Origin: Erythrobacter sp. SDW2
GTDB lineage: Bacteria; Pseudomonadota; Alphaproteobacteria; Sphingomonadales; Sphingomonadaceae
DNA length: 64,000 bases
NCBI RefSeq assembly: GCF_021431965.1
Contig: NZ_CP090370.1
Coordinates: 1,364,001-1,428,000, forward strand
Reading direction: 5' to 3'
Shown: positions 8,933 through 17,486 of the stretch, piece after piece
Numbering within the stretch: position 1 is the stretch's first letter
How the letters are laid out: each line of letters starts with the position of its first letter
Made by a program: the position numbers and the translations under genes
The notes under the pieces: model-generated
Databases searched by the model: none
Told to the model about the DNA's origin: nothing
What the model saw: only the letters and a program-made list of their open reading frames with translations

Positions 8933-9493
8933 ATGAAGACCGTTTCCAAAGCCCTGATCGGAACCGTCGCCGCAGGTGCGATGGCGGTTTCCGCTGCAAC
9001 CCCCGCCATGGCCCGCGACCGCGACCGCGACGGCATCGATGCCGGTGACGTGATTGCCGGCGCCGTCGTCCTGGGAGGCATCGCTATCCTGGCCGGCGCG
9101 ATCGGCAATGACCGTGACGATTATCGCTATCGTGACCGCTATCGTGATCGGGGCGACCGTTGGTACGGCCGTGGCAGCCCCCGAGCTGCCGTCGAACGCT
9201 GTGTCAATGCCGCCGAGCGCGATGCGCGCCGCGCAGGCTACCGTTTTGCCGATGTAACCCAGATCCGCGATGTCGACGATACCCGCTATGGCTGGCGCGT
9301 GAAGGGCAATCTGGTGGTCGATGGTGCACGCGGCTGGGGCGGTTACGATCGCTACGACCGTCGCGGTTACGACCGCTACGACCGTCGCGATTACGGGCGC
9401 TACGACCGGAGCGACCGCGGCAGCTTCAACTGCCGGATCGACCGCGGCCGGGTTGTCGATGTCGATTTCAACGGCATTCGCGGCCTGCGTTGA
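8933..9493 (+). CDS. Exported YDR-repeat protein (paralogue 1)
   Basis: A 186-aa protein with a signal peptide (cut after PAMA, residue about 25), then a hydrophobic DAGDVIAG segment, a conserved cysteine-containing domain, and a tail of near-repeats of Y-D-R-Y-D-R-R. ATG 8933 has GTGAGGA at 8918-8924. The tail is rich in Arg, Tyr and Asp and probably disordered or cell-envelope bound. The DAGDVIAG motif, the RAAVERCVNAAERDA block and the CxxD end recur in the next gene, so the pair arose by tandem duplication. The function is unknown. Confidence 0.75.
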   Translation: MKTVSKALIGTVAAGAMAVSAATPAMARDRDRDGIDAGDVIAGAVVLGGIAILAGAIGNDRDDYRYRDRYRDRGDRWYGRGSPRAAVERCVNAAERDARRAGYRFADVTQIRDVDDTRYGWRVKGNLVVDGARGWGGYDRYDRRGYDRYDRRDYGRYDRSDRGSFNCRIDRGRVVDVDFNGIRGLR

Positions 9494-9594
9494 GGGCTTC
9501 TCGCTAGGGACGGCGGTTCAGGCTGGTGACAGTCTGGACCGTCTATCTCGTCGATCTTGGTGGGGCCTCGTTGCCTTTGACCGGGGGTAGTGGA

Positions 9595-10347
9595 ATGACC
9601 AGTTTCCGTAGCTTCGCTGCGTCGGCGGCGCTCTTCTCGCTGGTGGCATCGCCGGCTGCCGCTGCCGAACTGTCGGCTTCCAGCCAGCGCAGCGCCTATG
9701 CGCAGAGCGCTTACGATCATGACCGGGATACTGCCGAACGACACCGCCGTTGGCGTGATCGCGATCGGGTTGATGCCGGGGATGTGATCGCCGGGGTGGC
9801 GATCATTGCCGGGATTGCGGCGATTGCCAGTGCGGTCGACAGCAGCAACAAGCGCGAGCGTGATCGTTACGAAGACCGGCGCGACACCGACTACCGCTAT
9901 GACCGGCGCTACGACGAGCCGCGCCAGTATCAGTCGGGCAATCTCGACCAGGCGGTCAGTGCCTGCACCAGCGCTGTCGAGCGCGATGTGCGGGTCGACA
10001 GCGTGGATCAGGTCAGCCGCGTGGGCGAGGGCTGGGAAGTGCGCGGTCGCCTGTACAACGGCAGCGGCTTTACCTGTGCCGTCAGCGGTGACGGACGGAT
10101 CGACCGGATCGACTATGGCGGCGGCTTCCAGGGCTCGTCCGATGGCTATGGCACGGAGGGATATCAGGCCGATACCTATGGTGACGGCGAGGCGGCCCCG
10201 GGTCAGTGGTCCGATGATGCCTACGCGCAAGCTCGTGCCGAGCAGGGCGGCGCCTATATAGCCCCGCCTGCTTCGGAGGATGCGCAGCCAGCCTATCCCG
10301 GCGGTCCCCTTCCCGGCGAGGAAATCGATGGCGATCTGGCCGGTTAG
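9595..10347 (+). CDS. Exported YDR-rich protein (paralogue 2)
   Basis: A 250-aa protein with a signal peptide (cut near SPAAAA, residue about 23), a charged DRD-rich stretch, the VDAGDVIAG hydrophobic segment (about residues 60-85), and the domain with the conserved pair AVSACTSAVERD and FTCAVSGDGRIDRIDY. It shares this plan with the preceding gene. The C-terminus is acidic and Pro/Gly-rich. ATG 9595 is chosen over an upstream in-frame GTG because the signal peptide begins there. Its last four bases overlap the convergent gene on the minus strand. Confidence 0.72.
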   Translation: MTSFRSFAASAALFSLVASPAAAAELSASSQRSAYAQSAYDHDRDTAERHRRWRDRDRVDAGDVIAGVAIIAGIAAIASAVDSSNKRERDRYEDRRDTDYRYDRRYDEPRQYQSGNLDQAVSACTSAVERDVRVDSVDQVSRVGEGWEVRGRLYNGSGFTCAVSGDGRIDRIDYGGGFQGSSDGYGTEGYQADTYGDGEAAPGQWSDDAYAQARAEQGGAYIAPPASEDAQPAYPGGPLPGEEIDGDLAG

Positions 10348-10991
10348 CCCTCCGCCTTCCCGCCATAGGCGGGGAGCGACAGATTGAACCGTATCGCGGC
10401 GCTGCGCAGGACCAATCCTGCCAGCGCTGCAATCGTCCAGACCACCGCGCGCGGACCTTCGAGCCAAGTCCCGAGCACGCAGAGGCTGGCCGAGAGGGCC
10501 GCAGCCGTGACGTAGAGTTCCGGCCGCATCAGGATCGACGGGCGGCCGGCGATAACATCGCGGATGATCCCGCCGACGGTGCCGGTGACGATCCCCATCA
10601 GGATCGCCGGGACCGGCGCGACGCCATAGGTCAGGGCCTTGGCGCTCCCGAGCACGGCATAGGCGGCCAGTCCGACCCCGTCGGCATAGTCGAGCAGCTT
10701 GCCTTCCCACCAGCGCGTCGGCGTGAGCCAGACCAGCAACGCAGTGCCCAGGCACACGGCAGCCACCCACGGATCGGTGATCCAGAACACCGGCGCGCCG
10801 ATCAGCAGGTCGCGCACCGTGCCCCCGCCGACCCCGGTGACCAGAGCGAAAAAGACCACGGTGACGATGGTTTGCTTCTCCTTCGCCGCGATCAGCGCAC
10901 CGGACAGCGCGAACACCGCCACCCCCAGCAGGTCGAGCCAGTCGAGCAGCGGGGTCAGGATGACCTCGGCACCGTCGATTGCCGGGTTCAT
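10344..10991 (-). CDS. TRIC-type (UPF0126) membrane channel
   Basis: A 215-aa inner-membrane protein with about seven hydrophobic helices. Two GVGGGTVRD/GTVGGIIRDV motifs (about residues 53 and 133) mark the duplicated triple-helix modules of the UPF0126/YicG family, now known as prokaryotic TRIC cation channels. ATG 10991 lies one base after the stop of the PepSY gene, so it forms an operon with amidase and PepSY. Confidence 0.9.
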   Translation of the reverse strand: MNPAIDGAEVILTPLLDWLDLLGVAVFALSGALIAAKEKQTIVTVVFFALVTGVGGGTVRDLLIGAPVFWITDPWVAAVCLGTALLVWLTPTRWWEGKLLDYADGVGLAAYAVLGSAKALTYGVAPVPAILMGIVTGTVGGIIRDVIAGRPSILMRPELYVTAAALSASLCVLGTWLEGPRAVVWTIAALAGLVLRSAAIRFNLSLPAYGGKAEG

Positions 10992-10992
10992 G

Positions 10993-11691
10993 TCAAGCCG
11001 TCACCCGCGCCTTGCGGCGGCGGAACATCAGGATGCAACCCAGCGTCGCGCCGAGCACCGCCAGCGTCGAAAAGACGAGGACCCACGGGTTGGGGCCGGG
11101 CTCGCGGGTCTCCAAGTCCATCACATGCAGGCCGAACAGGAAATCGAAGAACCGCCACCAGCGGGTGCGCACGGCTTCGATCACGCCGGTTTGCCGGTTG
11201 ACATAGATGCGGGTTCCGTCCTCCAACGTCACTTGCCAGACGTCGACAGGGCGGCGGAAGTCGAACGGAACTGCATCGGCATCGAAGCTTTGGACCGAAG
11301 CAACCCTGTCGCCACCCTTGATCCCCTCTCGCACGATCATCCGCGCTTCGACATCGGTGATCGGGGCGATTGCCTCACCTGCCGAGTTGTACCGCTCGAT
11401 GCTATCGTCGGCATAGGTGATCGTGGTCACGACCTTGCCGCGCTCCATGGCGGTCGTCACCGATTTAACCGGGCGGGACGGATCATCGGGCAGGGCCACG
11501 GCGATATTGGTATCTGGCGGCAGCGCAGGCTCCTCCACCTCGATCCGCAAATGGTTGCCGCGCACTTCCTCGATCGGGGTGATGACCATCAGCAGGCCCG
11601 ACACCAGCCACATCACCACCGGCACACCGACCAGCCAGCCCAGCCAGATATGCCAGCGGGCAAAGCGCTGCATCCATACTCCGCGTGCCAT
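10993..11691 (-). CDS. PepSY-domain membrane protein
   Basis: A 232-aa protein with one N-terminal transmembrane helix (about residues 10-33), a periplasmic region with PepSY-like motifs (VYVNRQTG-type strand: TRIYVNRQTGVIEA), and a second helix close to the basic C-terminus (RRRKAR). ATG 11691 is chosen because GGAGG lies six bases upstream; an open frame extends further but overlaps the amidase gene. PepSY proteins often modulate peptidases or take part in iron reduction. The role here is not known. Confidence 0.8.
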   Translation of the reverse strand: MARGVWMQRFARWHIWLGWLVGVPVVMWLVSGLLMVITPIEEVRGNHLRIEVEEPALPPDTNIAVALPDDPSRPVKSVTTAMERGKVVTTITYADDSIERYNSAGEAIAPITDVEARMIVREGIKGGDRVASVQSFDADAVPFDFRRPVDVWQVTLEDGTRIYVNRQTGVIEAVRTRWWRFFDFLFGLHVMDLETREPGPNPWVLVFSTLAVLGATLGCILMFRRRKARVTA

Positions 11692-11702
11692 CAAACCTCC
11701 CG

Positions 11703-13037
11703 TCAGCCGTGGAGCAGTTGCCCTATGGCCCCGGCAGCGGCGATGCAATCATAGTCGCCCCAGCGCGGTCCCATTACCTGCATCCCGCACGGCAGGTTCC
11801 CGGTGCCACCGACGGGGACAACGGTCGAGGGCAGGTTGGGGAAGGTCGCGATCCCGGCCCAGGCCAGCGTATCGGCAAAGGCGCTGTCCCTGCCGTTGAT
11901 GGTGATCCTCCGTTCCGCAATCGGCGTCGCATCGTGCGGATAGGCCAGCATCGCCAGCGGCGGGGCGAGCACGAAGTCGTAGTGCTCGAACAGCGCGGCC
12001 CAGGCATATTCGTTGCGCGCCTGTACATCGAGCAGCTGGTAGTAGTCCGCCAGCGCCATGGTCTTGCCGTCGGCAGACGGGCGCCCGCGCGCCATGGCGA
12101 CATTGAGCAGGCGCAGGTATTCGGCATGCTGCTGCGCCAGATCGGGCAGCAGGTCGCTGCTGCGGTCGACAATGACCCCGGCACTGGAAAGCACCGCGAG
12201 GGCTGTTTCGATCGGGCCGCTCACCGCGACATCCACTTCGCTCACCGGATGCTCCGTCACCGCCAGCATCCGGCAGTCCTTCAGCGCCTTTCCCTTACGC
12301 CGCAGCGGGAAGGTTGCCGTCAGTTCCAGCAGTAGCGCGATATCTTCGGCTGTCCGTGCGAGCGGGCCGACGACCGACAGCGGGCCATCATGCACATCGT
12401 TGTGCCCCGCCAGCGGATGCGTATGACCGCGGCGGCTGACGAGGCCGAAGCTGGTCTTGTGGCCGTAGATGCCGTTGAAATGCGCCGGGTTGCGGATCGA
12501 GCTGCCGATGTCGCTGCCATATTCCAGCGGGACCATGCCGCTCGCCACCGCGACGGCACCGCCCCCTGACGAGCCGCCCGCGACGCGGCTGTGATCATGC
12601 GGATTGTTGGTCCGGCCATAGACCGGGTTGTTGCTTTGCAGGTCGGCAAGATCGGGCGGGACATTGGTCTTGCCGATGATGATCGCGCCCGCCGCCTTGA
12701 GCCGCTGGACGACGATCGAGTCCTGTCGTGCAATATGGTCCTTGAATTGCAGGTGCCCGAATGTCGTCGGCAGGCCGGCGATGTTGAAGCTTTCCTTGAC
12801 CGTCATCGGCACGCCGAACAGCGGCTGGCTGTCCTTGATATCGAGCCCGTCCATGGCCTTGGCCATGGCGCGCGCACGGTCGAAATCCCGCACCACGACC
12901 GCGTTGAGCGGGCCGTCGAGCGCTTCGATCCGGGCAATCGCGGCATCGACCGCCTCGAGCGGTGACAGCGCACCCCCACGGATCTGCGCGGCGAGCGCGA
13001 TGCCGCCCGGTTCACGGGTCAATTGCGGATAGGCCAT
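11703..13037 (-). CDS. Amidase-signature family hydrolase
   Basis: A 444-aa amidase. The Ser-cisSer-Lys centre is recognisable: the lysine in GVPMTVKESF (about residue 80), and the GGSSGGGAVAVASG glycine/serine block followed by GSDIGSSIRNPA, which holds the cis-Ser and the nucleophile. It hydrolyses an amide bond; the specificity cannot be read from sequence. The GatA role is unlikely because gatB and gatC are not nearby. It is the first gene of a minus-strand unit with PepSY and TRIC genes. Confidence 0.93.
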   Translation of the reverse strand: MAYPQLTREPGGIALAAQIRGGALSPLEAVDAAIARIEALDGPLNAVVVRDFDRARAMAKAMDGLDIKDSQPLFGVPMTVKESFNIAGLPTTFGHLQFKDHIARQDSIVVQRLKAAGAIIIGKTNVPPDLADLQSNNPVYGRTNNPHDHSRVAGGSSGGGAVAVASGMVPLEYGSDIGSSIRNPAHFNGIYGHKTSFGLVSRRGHTHPLAGHNDVHDGPLSVVGPLARTAEDIALLLELTATFPLRRKGKALKDCRMLAVTEHPVSEVDVAVSGPIETALAVLSSAGVIVDRSSDLLPDLAQQHAEYLRLLNVAMARGRPSADGKTMALADYYQLLDVQARNEYAWAALFEHYDFVLAPPLAMLAYPHDATPIAERRITINGRDSAFADTLAWAGIATFPNLPSTVVPVGGTGNLPCGMQVMGPRWGDYDCIAAAGAIGQLLHG

Positions 13038-13044
13038 GCTCTTC

Positions 13045-13090
13045 TCTCCCTCTCCCGCTTCCTGCCACGGGTGAGGGAAGGGCGCAATTA
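13045..13090. repeat. Degenerate half of a CTCTCCCGC palindromic repeat
   Basis: CCCTCTCCCGC, then GGGTGAGG and GCAATT, match in order the left arm and centre of the large palindrome at 24396-24460. The copy is decayed and lies between the amidase start and the hydrolase stop. Confidence 0.5.
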
Positions 13091-14470
13091 CTCGCGCGTG
13101 GCGGGCATCTCCGCACCGTTCTGGAACAGCGTCAGGCCCGTAATCACTCCGCCTTCGTCGCGCTGGAAGCGGATCTTGGCATCGACCACCTTGAGGAAGA
13201 ACACGTCCTCTTCCTCCTTGAACAGGGGGAACGCCTGTTGCCCGGTGGCCTGTGCAACGAGGCCGTTCTCGTCCTGAGTGATGGTGATCTTGAAAGTCGG
13301 GGCCAATGCATAGGTGCCCAGATATTCGCCAAGCGTATCGGGATCGGCTTCAACGGCCACCCGCTCGCTCGCCAGTTGCACCGCCCCGCCACGCGCGAGC
13401 GTCATCAGTCGTGCGCCGATGGTGTTGGCTGCCCCGCCGTTGAGATTGGCGAGCACCGCAACGGTGAGCTTGCGGTCGGGATCATAGCCGAGCCAGGCGT
13501 TGAATCCTTCGATGCCCCCCGAGTGCGAGTACATGGTGCCTTCGTCGCTCCGGGTCACCGCCACGCCGAGCGCGTATTTGCTGTTGTCGCCCATGTCGAA
13601 TTCGGCCGGGGTGAGGTAGGCCGCGAGGCTCTCCGGCTTGAGCAGCTTGCCGCCGAATAGCCCCTGTTGCCATTTGAGCAGGTCGGCAGTGGTCGAATAC
13701 ATCGCCCCGGCGCCGCGCGGGATGCCCATGAAGACGTAATCGGCATTGGCGACGCCGTTCTCGGTCGGGGCATAGCCTGCCGCGCGCCGGGGCAGGATCG
13801 CAGCGCTGTGGTCGATTCCGCTATCGGCCATGCCCAGCGGATTGAGGATGCGTGAACGCAGGACATCCTCGTAGGCCTTGCCGCTCGCGGCCTCGACCAC
13901 CTCGGTTAGCAGCAGGTAGCCCGAATTGGAGTAGTTCCACTTGCTCCCCGGCTCGAACTCGAGCGGCTCGCCGGCGAAACGGGCAATCATTTCCTCGGGC
14001 GTCTTGGGAAGGTATTTCTGGGTCTGGAAATCATCGAAACTGGTGACGTTGGGAATGCCCGAGGTGTGATGCAGCAGGTGGCGCACGGTGACCTTGTCCC
14101 AGCTTGCCGGACTGTCAGGCCAATAGGTCTTGATCGGGGCATCGAGCTCGACCTTGCCTTCCTCCGCCAGCAGCAGGATCAGCACGGCGGTGAACTGCTT
14201 GGTGACGGAGCCGATGCGGAACTTGGTATCGGTGGTGTTGTCGATATCCCACTCGATGTTGGCATCACCCACTGCCTTGTCGAGGATGATCTGGCCATCC
14301 TGCGCCACCAGCACCGTGCCCATGAAACTGCTCGCTTCCTCGGCGATGACCTGCTCCATTCGGCCAGTGTCCTGCGCATGCAACGCGGGTGAGGCACACA
14401 GCAGGGCGGCGGTGGCAAAGGCGCGAGTCAGCAAGGCGAGTCTCCCAGGTGAATTACTTGCATAATACAC
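13088..14470 (-). CDS. Exported serine hydrolase, beta-lactamase class C family
   Basis: A 460-aa (or 448-aa) periplasmic protein. After a signal peptide ending in SPALHA come the SxxK motif SVTK in FRIGSVTKQFTA, the YSN motif in WNYSNSGY and an HSGG motif in the KTG position. The last 110 residues form a separate domain of the kind seen in D-Ala-D-Ala peptidase/esterase relatives. The open frame starts at ATG 14470, but TTG 14434 has GGGAG nine bases upstream and gives a tidier signal peptide. Substrate is unknown. Confidence 0.87.
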   Translation of the reverse strand: MYYASNSPGRLALLTRAFATAALLCASPALHAQDTGRMEQVIAEEASSFMGTVLVAQDGQIILDKAVGDANIEWDIDNTTDTKFRIGSVTKQFTAVLILLLAEEGKVELDAPIKTYWPDSPASWDKVTVRHLLHHTSGIPNVTSFDDFQTQKYLPKTPEEMIARFAGEPLEFEPGSKWNYSNSGYLLLTEVVEAASGKAYEDVLRSRILNPLGMADSGIDHSAAILPRRAAGYAPTENGVANADYVFMGIPRGAGAMYSTTADLLKWQQGLFGGKLLKPESLAAYLTPAEFDMGDNSKYALGVAVTRSDEGTMYSHSGGIEGFNAWLGYDPDRKLTVAVLANLNGGAANTIGARLMTLARGGAVQLASERVAVEADPDTLGEYLGTYALAPTFKITITQDENGLVAQATGQQAFPLFKEEEDVFFLKVVDAKIRFQRDEGGVITGLTLFQNGAEMPATRE

Positions 14471-14490
14471 CGTGCAAGAGACGCGGCAAG

Positions 14491-14907
14491 CTACTTCGCG
14501 AAGAGGTTGGCCGGGTTGGCCATGGCCTTGATCTCCAGCGCATTGCCGCTGGGATCGCGGAAAAACATCGTCGCCTGCTCGCCCGGTTCGCCGGCGAAGC
14601 GGATGGTCGGCTCGATCACGAACTCGACGCCTGCGGCGGTCAGCCGGTCAGCCATAGCGCGCCAATCGTCCATGCCCAGCACCAGTCCGAAATGCGGCAC
14701 AGGGACATCGTGTCCGTCGACCGGGTTGGAGGCGCGGTCGCCAGTCTCGGGGGCAAGGTGGGCGACTATCTGGTGGCCGTGGAAATCGAAATCGATCCAC
14801 TCGTCGGACGAGCGCCCCTCGGGGCAACCCATCAGCCCGCCATAGAACTGCCGCGCGGCGGCAAGGTCATGCACCGGGAAGGCAAGGTGGAACGGCGGAA
14901 TGCTCAT
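14491..14907 (-). CDS. VOC (glyoxalase/bleomycin resistance) family protein
   Basis: A 138-aa protein with the paired beta-alpha-beta-beta-beta modules of the vicinal oxygen chelate fold. The metal-site pattern is visible as HLAF near the start, HFGLVL in the middle and [12 protein letters not shown] at the end. It is likely a small cytosolic dioxygenase, lyase or binding protein. Its ATG overlaps the stop of the upstream membrane gene by four bases. Confidence 0.88.
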   Translation of the reverse strand: MSIPPFHLAFPVHDLAAARQFYGGLMGCPEGRSSDEWIDFDFHGHQIVAHLAPETGDRASNPVDGHDVPVPHFGLVLGMDDWRAMADRLTAAGVEFVIEPTIRFAGEPGEQATMFFRDPSGNALEIKAMANPANLFAK

Positions 14908-15722
14908 ACGTCGGTTCTCTCGATCAGTCCGAGGGCGAAGCCATAGCCGAGAATGGGCGCCGCGCCATAGCCGATCAACACGCTGGGATAGTTCGACAGG
15001 ATCGCCATCAGCGAGAAGCCGAACAGCGATCCTGCCAGCGCGAACCGCGCATCGCGGCCGAGCTGAACAGCTTTCAGCATCAGCACAAACCCGGCCAAAA
15101 GTGTGGCAAACAGCACAAGTGCCAGCAGCGGTTGTGCCAAGGCTGCATCGACCAGCACCCGCTCGACAAAGGGCTGCGCGGGCAGCTCGCCCTTCAACGC
15201 CGCCATGATACTGGCGAGGAAGCCGACGATCACCACTCCGCCGACCTGCCAGTCGCGCATGGCGTCATGCAGGCCGACCGCTGCGCCGACGACAGCAAAG
15301 CCCAGCGCCGCATCGGGCTGGAACGAGGCAGCCAGCAGCGCCGCCAGCAGGATCGGCGCGGCATAGTCCTTTTCGCGCGCGGCCAGCACGGCGAGTGCAG
15401 GGAAGGCCAGCGCCCCGGCGTGGAGCATGAACGGCCCCAGCGGCAGCCAGCGGGCGATGCCGTTAAAATGCGGTCCTGTCATGAGCGGCACGAACAGCAG
15501 GGCCAGCAGGCCGACGATGAACACGCGTCTGGTAGTCACTGCATCGGGCATCCGCCCGAAGACTACCCACGGCAAAACCAGCCCGAGCGCCGCCGCATTG
15601 ATCGCCAGATAACGCACGGGAGCGCCCATCCCCGCCATGCAGGCCAGCCCGGCCAGTACCGGCAAGGCGAGCGCCAGCAGCGCGGGGAGGTGGTCTTTCA
15701 GCGATGCCCCCCGTGTGCCCAC
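14904..15722 (-). CDS. Multi-pass membrane protein with weak SEDS-like motif
   Basis: A 272-aa protein of about eight hydrophobic helices. It starts at GTG 15722, seven bases after the lpd stop, with no clear ribosome site. The segment [13 protein letters not shown] followed by a QPDAALG motif 50 residues later resembles the NGARRWI-LGPF and QPDLG signatures of FtsW/RodA (SEDS) glycosyltransferases. It lacks the later half of a SEDS protein, so a direct role as a polymerase is doubtful. It may be a divergent or minimal relative, or the likeness may be chance. Confidence 0.55.
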   Translation of the reverse strand: MGTRGASLKDHLPALLALALPVLAGLACMAGMGAPVRYLAINAAALGLVLPWVVFGRMPDAVTTRRVFIVGLLALLFVPLMTGPHFNGIARWLPLGPFMLHAGALAFPALAVLAAREKDYAAPILLAALLAASFQPDAALGFAVVGAAVGLHDAMRDWQVGGVVIVGFLASIMAALKGELPAQPFVERVLVDAALAQPLLALVLFATLLAGFVLMLKAVQLGRDARFALAGSLFGFSLMAILSNYPSVLIGYGAAPILGYGFALGLIERTDV

Positions 15723-15728
15723 GTGGGA

Positions 15729-17147
15729 TCAGATGTGGATCGGCTTGCCCTGCACGCCCATCGCGGCTTCCTTGAGCGCCTCGGCATGGGTCGGGTGGGC
15801 GTGACAGGTGTAGGCGATGTCCTCGCTGGTCGCGCCGAACTCCATCGCCACGCAGGCCTCGGCGATCATCGTCCCAGCGACGCTGGCGATGGCCCAGACG
15901 CCGAGCACGCGGTCGGTCTCTGCGTCTGCGATCACCTTCACGAAGCCGTCGGGCTCGTGGTTGGTCTTGGCGCGGCTGTTGGCGGCCATGGGGAACTTGC
16001 TGACCTTGACCTTGGCCTTGTCGCCGCCCGCCTGCTCGATCGCCTGTTCGGTGGTCAGGCCGACCCCGGCGATTTCGGGCAGGGTGTAGACGACGCTGGG
16101 GATGACATCGTGGTTGACGATGCCGGTCTCGCCCGCGATCCACTCGGCCACGGCAATGCCTTCGTCCTCGGCCTTGTGGGCCAGCATCGGGCCGGGGATC
16201 ACATCGCCGATCGCGCGCACACCGGCGACGCTGGTGCGGAATTCGTGATCGACCTCGATCTGGCCGCGCTGGTTAGTGGCGAGGCCGATGTTCTCGAGGC
16301 CAAGTCCGTCGGTATTGGGACGGCGCCCGATCGACACCAGCACGCAATCGGCCTCCAGTGTTTCGCTGGCACCGCCCGCGGCCGGTTCGAGGGTCAGCGT
16401 GGCCTTCTTGCCCTTGACGCTGACGCCGGTGACCTTGGTCGAGAGCCGGAATTCGATGCCCTGCTTCTTGAAGATGCGGTTCGCTTCCTTGCGCACATCG
16501 CCGTCCATGCCGGGCAGGATCTGGTCGAGGAATTCGACGCAGATCACCTCTGCGCCGAGCCGACGCCAGACCGAGCCGAGCTCCAGCCCGATCACGCCGC
16601 CGCCGATCACGACCATCTTCTTGGGTACGGCCTTGAGTTCCAGCGCACCGGTGGAATCGACCACCACGCCGGCAGCATTGTCGACCTCGACGCCCGGGAG
16701 CGGGGTGACCGAGGAACCGGTGGCAATGACCACTTCCCTGGCGGTCACAGTCTCGTCACCGACCTTGACCGTGTGCGCGTCGACGAAGCCGGCGTAACCC
16801 TTCTTCCAGTCAACCTTGTTCTTCTTGAACAGGAACTCGATGCCCTTGGTCAGCCCGTCGACCGCGTCGAGGCGCTGGCCGTGCATCTTTTCCAGGTTCA
16901 GCTTGGGCTTCACTTCGATGCCCATGCTTTCCATCGCGCCATTGGCGGCGGCGTCGTAGAATTCCGACGCGTGGAGCATCGCCTTGGAGGGGATGCAGCC
17001 GACGTTGAGACAGGTGCCGCCCAGCGTCGCGCGGCCTTCCGCGCAGGCCGTCTTCAGCCCCAGCTGCGCCGCACGGATCGCGGCGACATAGCCGCCCGGG
17101 CCGGCACCGATGACAAGGACGTCGTAATCGTAAGTTTGGTCAGCCAC
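15729..17147 (-). CDS. lpdA: Dihydrolipoyl dehydrogenase (E3)
   Basis: A 472-aa flavoprotein that reoxidises the lipoyl group of 2-oxoglutarate dehydrogenase with NAD+. It has the FAD site GAGPGG (residues 14-19), the redox disulfide C46/C51 in GGTCLNVGCIPSK, a central NAD site GGGVIGLELG, and the dimer-interface His in CHAHPTHAE near the C-terminus. GTG 17147 is chosen because GGAGGAAATCG precedes it directly; the upstream extension is unconserved. It closes the mdh-suc cluster. Confidence 0.97.
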   Translation of the reverse strand: MADQTYDYDVLVIGAGPGGYVAAIRAAQLGLKTACAEGRATLGGTCLNVGCIPSKAMLHASEFYDAAANGAMESMGIEVKPKLNLEKMHGQRLDAVDGLTKGIEFLFKKNKVDWKKGYAGFVDAHTVKVGDETVTAREVVIATGSSVTPLPGVEVDNAAGVVVDSTGALELKAVPKKMVVIGGGVIGLELGSVWRRLGAEVICVEFLDQILPGMDGDVRKEANRIFKKQGIEFRLSTKVTGVSVKGKKATLTLEPAAGGASETLEADCVLVSIGRRPNTDGLGLENIGLATNQRGQIEVDHEFRTSVAGVRAIGDVIPGPMLAHKAEDEGIAVAEWIAGETGIVNHDVIPSVVYTLPEIAGVGLTTEQAIEQAGGDKAKVKVSKFPMAANSRAKTNHEPDGFVKVIADAETDRVLGVWAIASVAGTMIAEACVAMEFGATSEDIAYTCHAHPTHAEALKEAAMGVQGKPIHI

Positions 17148-17463
17148 CGATTTCCTCCGCTGGCAAGGATTGGGTTGTGCCGGAGCCGAGCTTGGCCGCG
17201 CATTCGTTGACAATGCCTTCGATCCGCTCGCGGCTCACATCCTCGAGCGTCAGATCGGGATCGGCGACAAAGGTTTCCGCGCTGCATTCGCACACTTGCG
17301 CAACCTGCCCGGCGACGATGCCCGCTCCTTCGGCAACCTGCTGGCACTGGCTGGCGATGGCATTGCGCATTTCGCCTTCGACGGCGTCGCCGGCGATCTG
17401 TGTGGCAGCGTCGCAAGCCGTAAGGCTGCCGGCGGCTGCGAGGAGGAACAGGGTGCGGATCAT
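17140..17463 (-). CDS. Small putative lipoprotein
   Basis: A 107-aa protein with a signal peptide and a lipobox (SLTAC, cysteine about residue 17), so probably lipid-anchored in the envelope. The mature part has several cysteines (CQQ, CECS, NEC) that could form disulfides. It sits between sucB and lpdA and overlaps the lpdA start by eight bases. The ATG at 17463 is preferred because the signal peptide begins there; an in-frame ATG at 17490 overlaps sucB. The function is unknown. Confidence 0.65.
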   Translation of the reverse strand: MIRTLFLLAAAGSLTACDAATQIAGDAVEGEMRNAIASQCQQVAEGAGIVAGQVAQVCECSAETFVADPDLTLEDVSRERIEGIVNECAAKLGSGTTQSLPAEEIGG

Positions 17464-17486
17464 CGAGTTGGGTTCCTTGTCTGCCA

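Noticed and set aside
9330-9420. CRISPR-like tandem repeats
   Set aside because: The repeats are codon repeats of Y-D-R within an exported protein gene, with no spacers of even length.
15132-17210. A 692-aa open frame antisense to lpdA and its neighbour
   Set aside because: It is a shadow of lpdA, whose motifs and length are complete.
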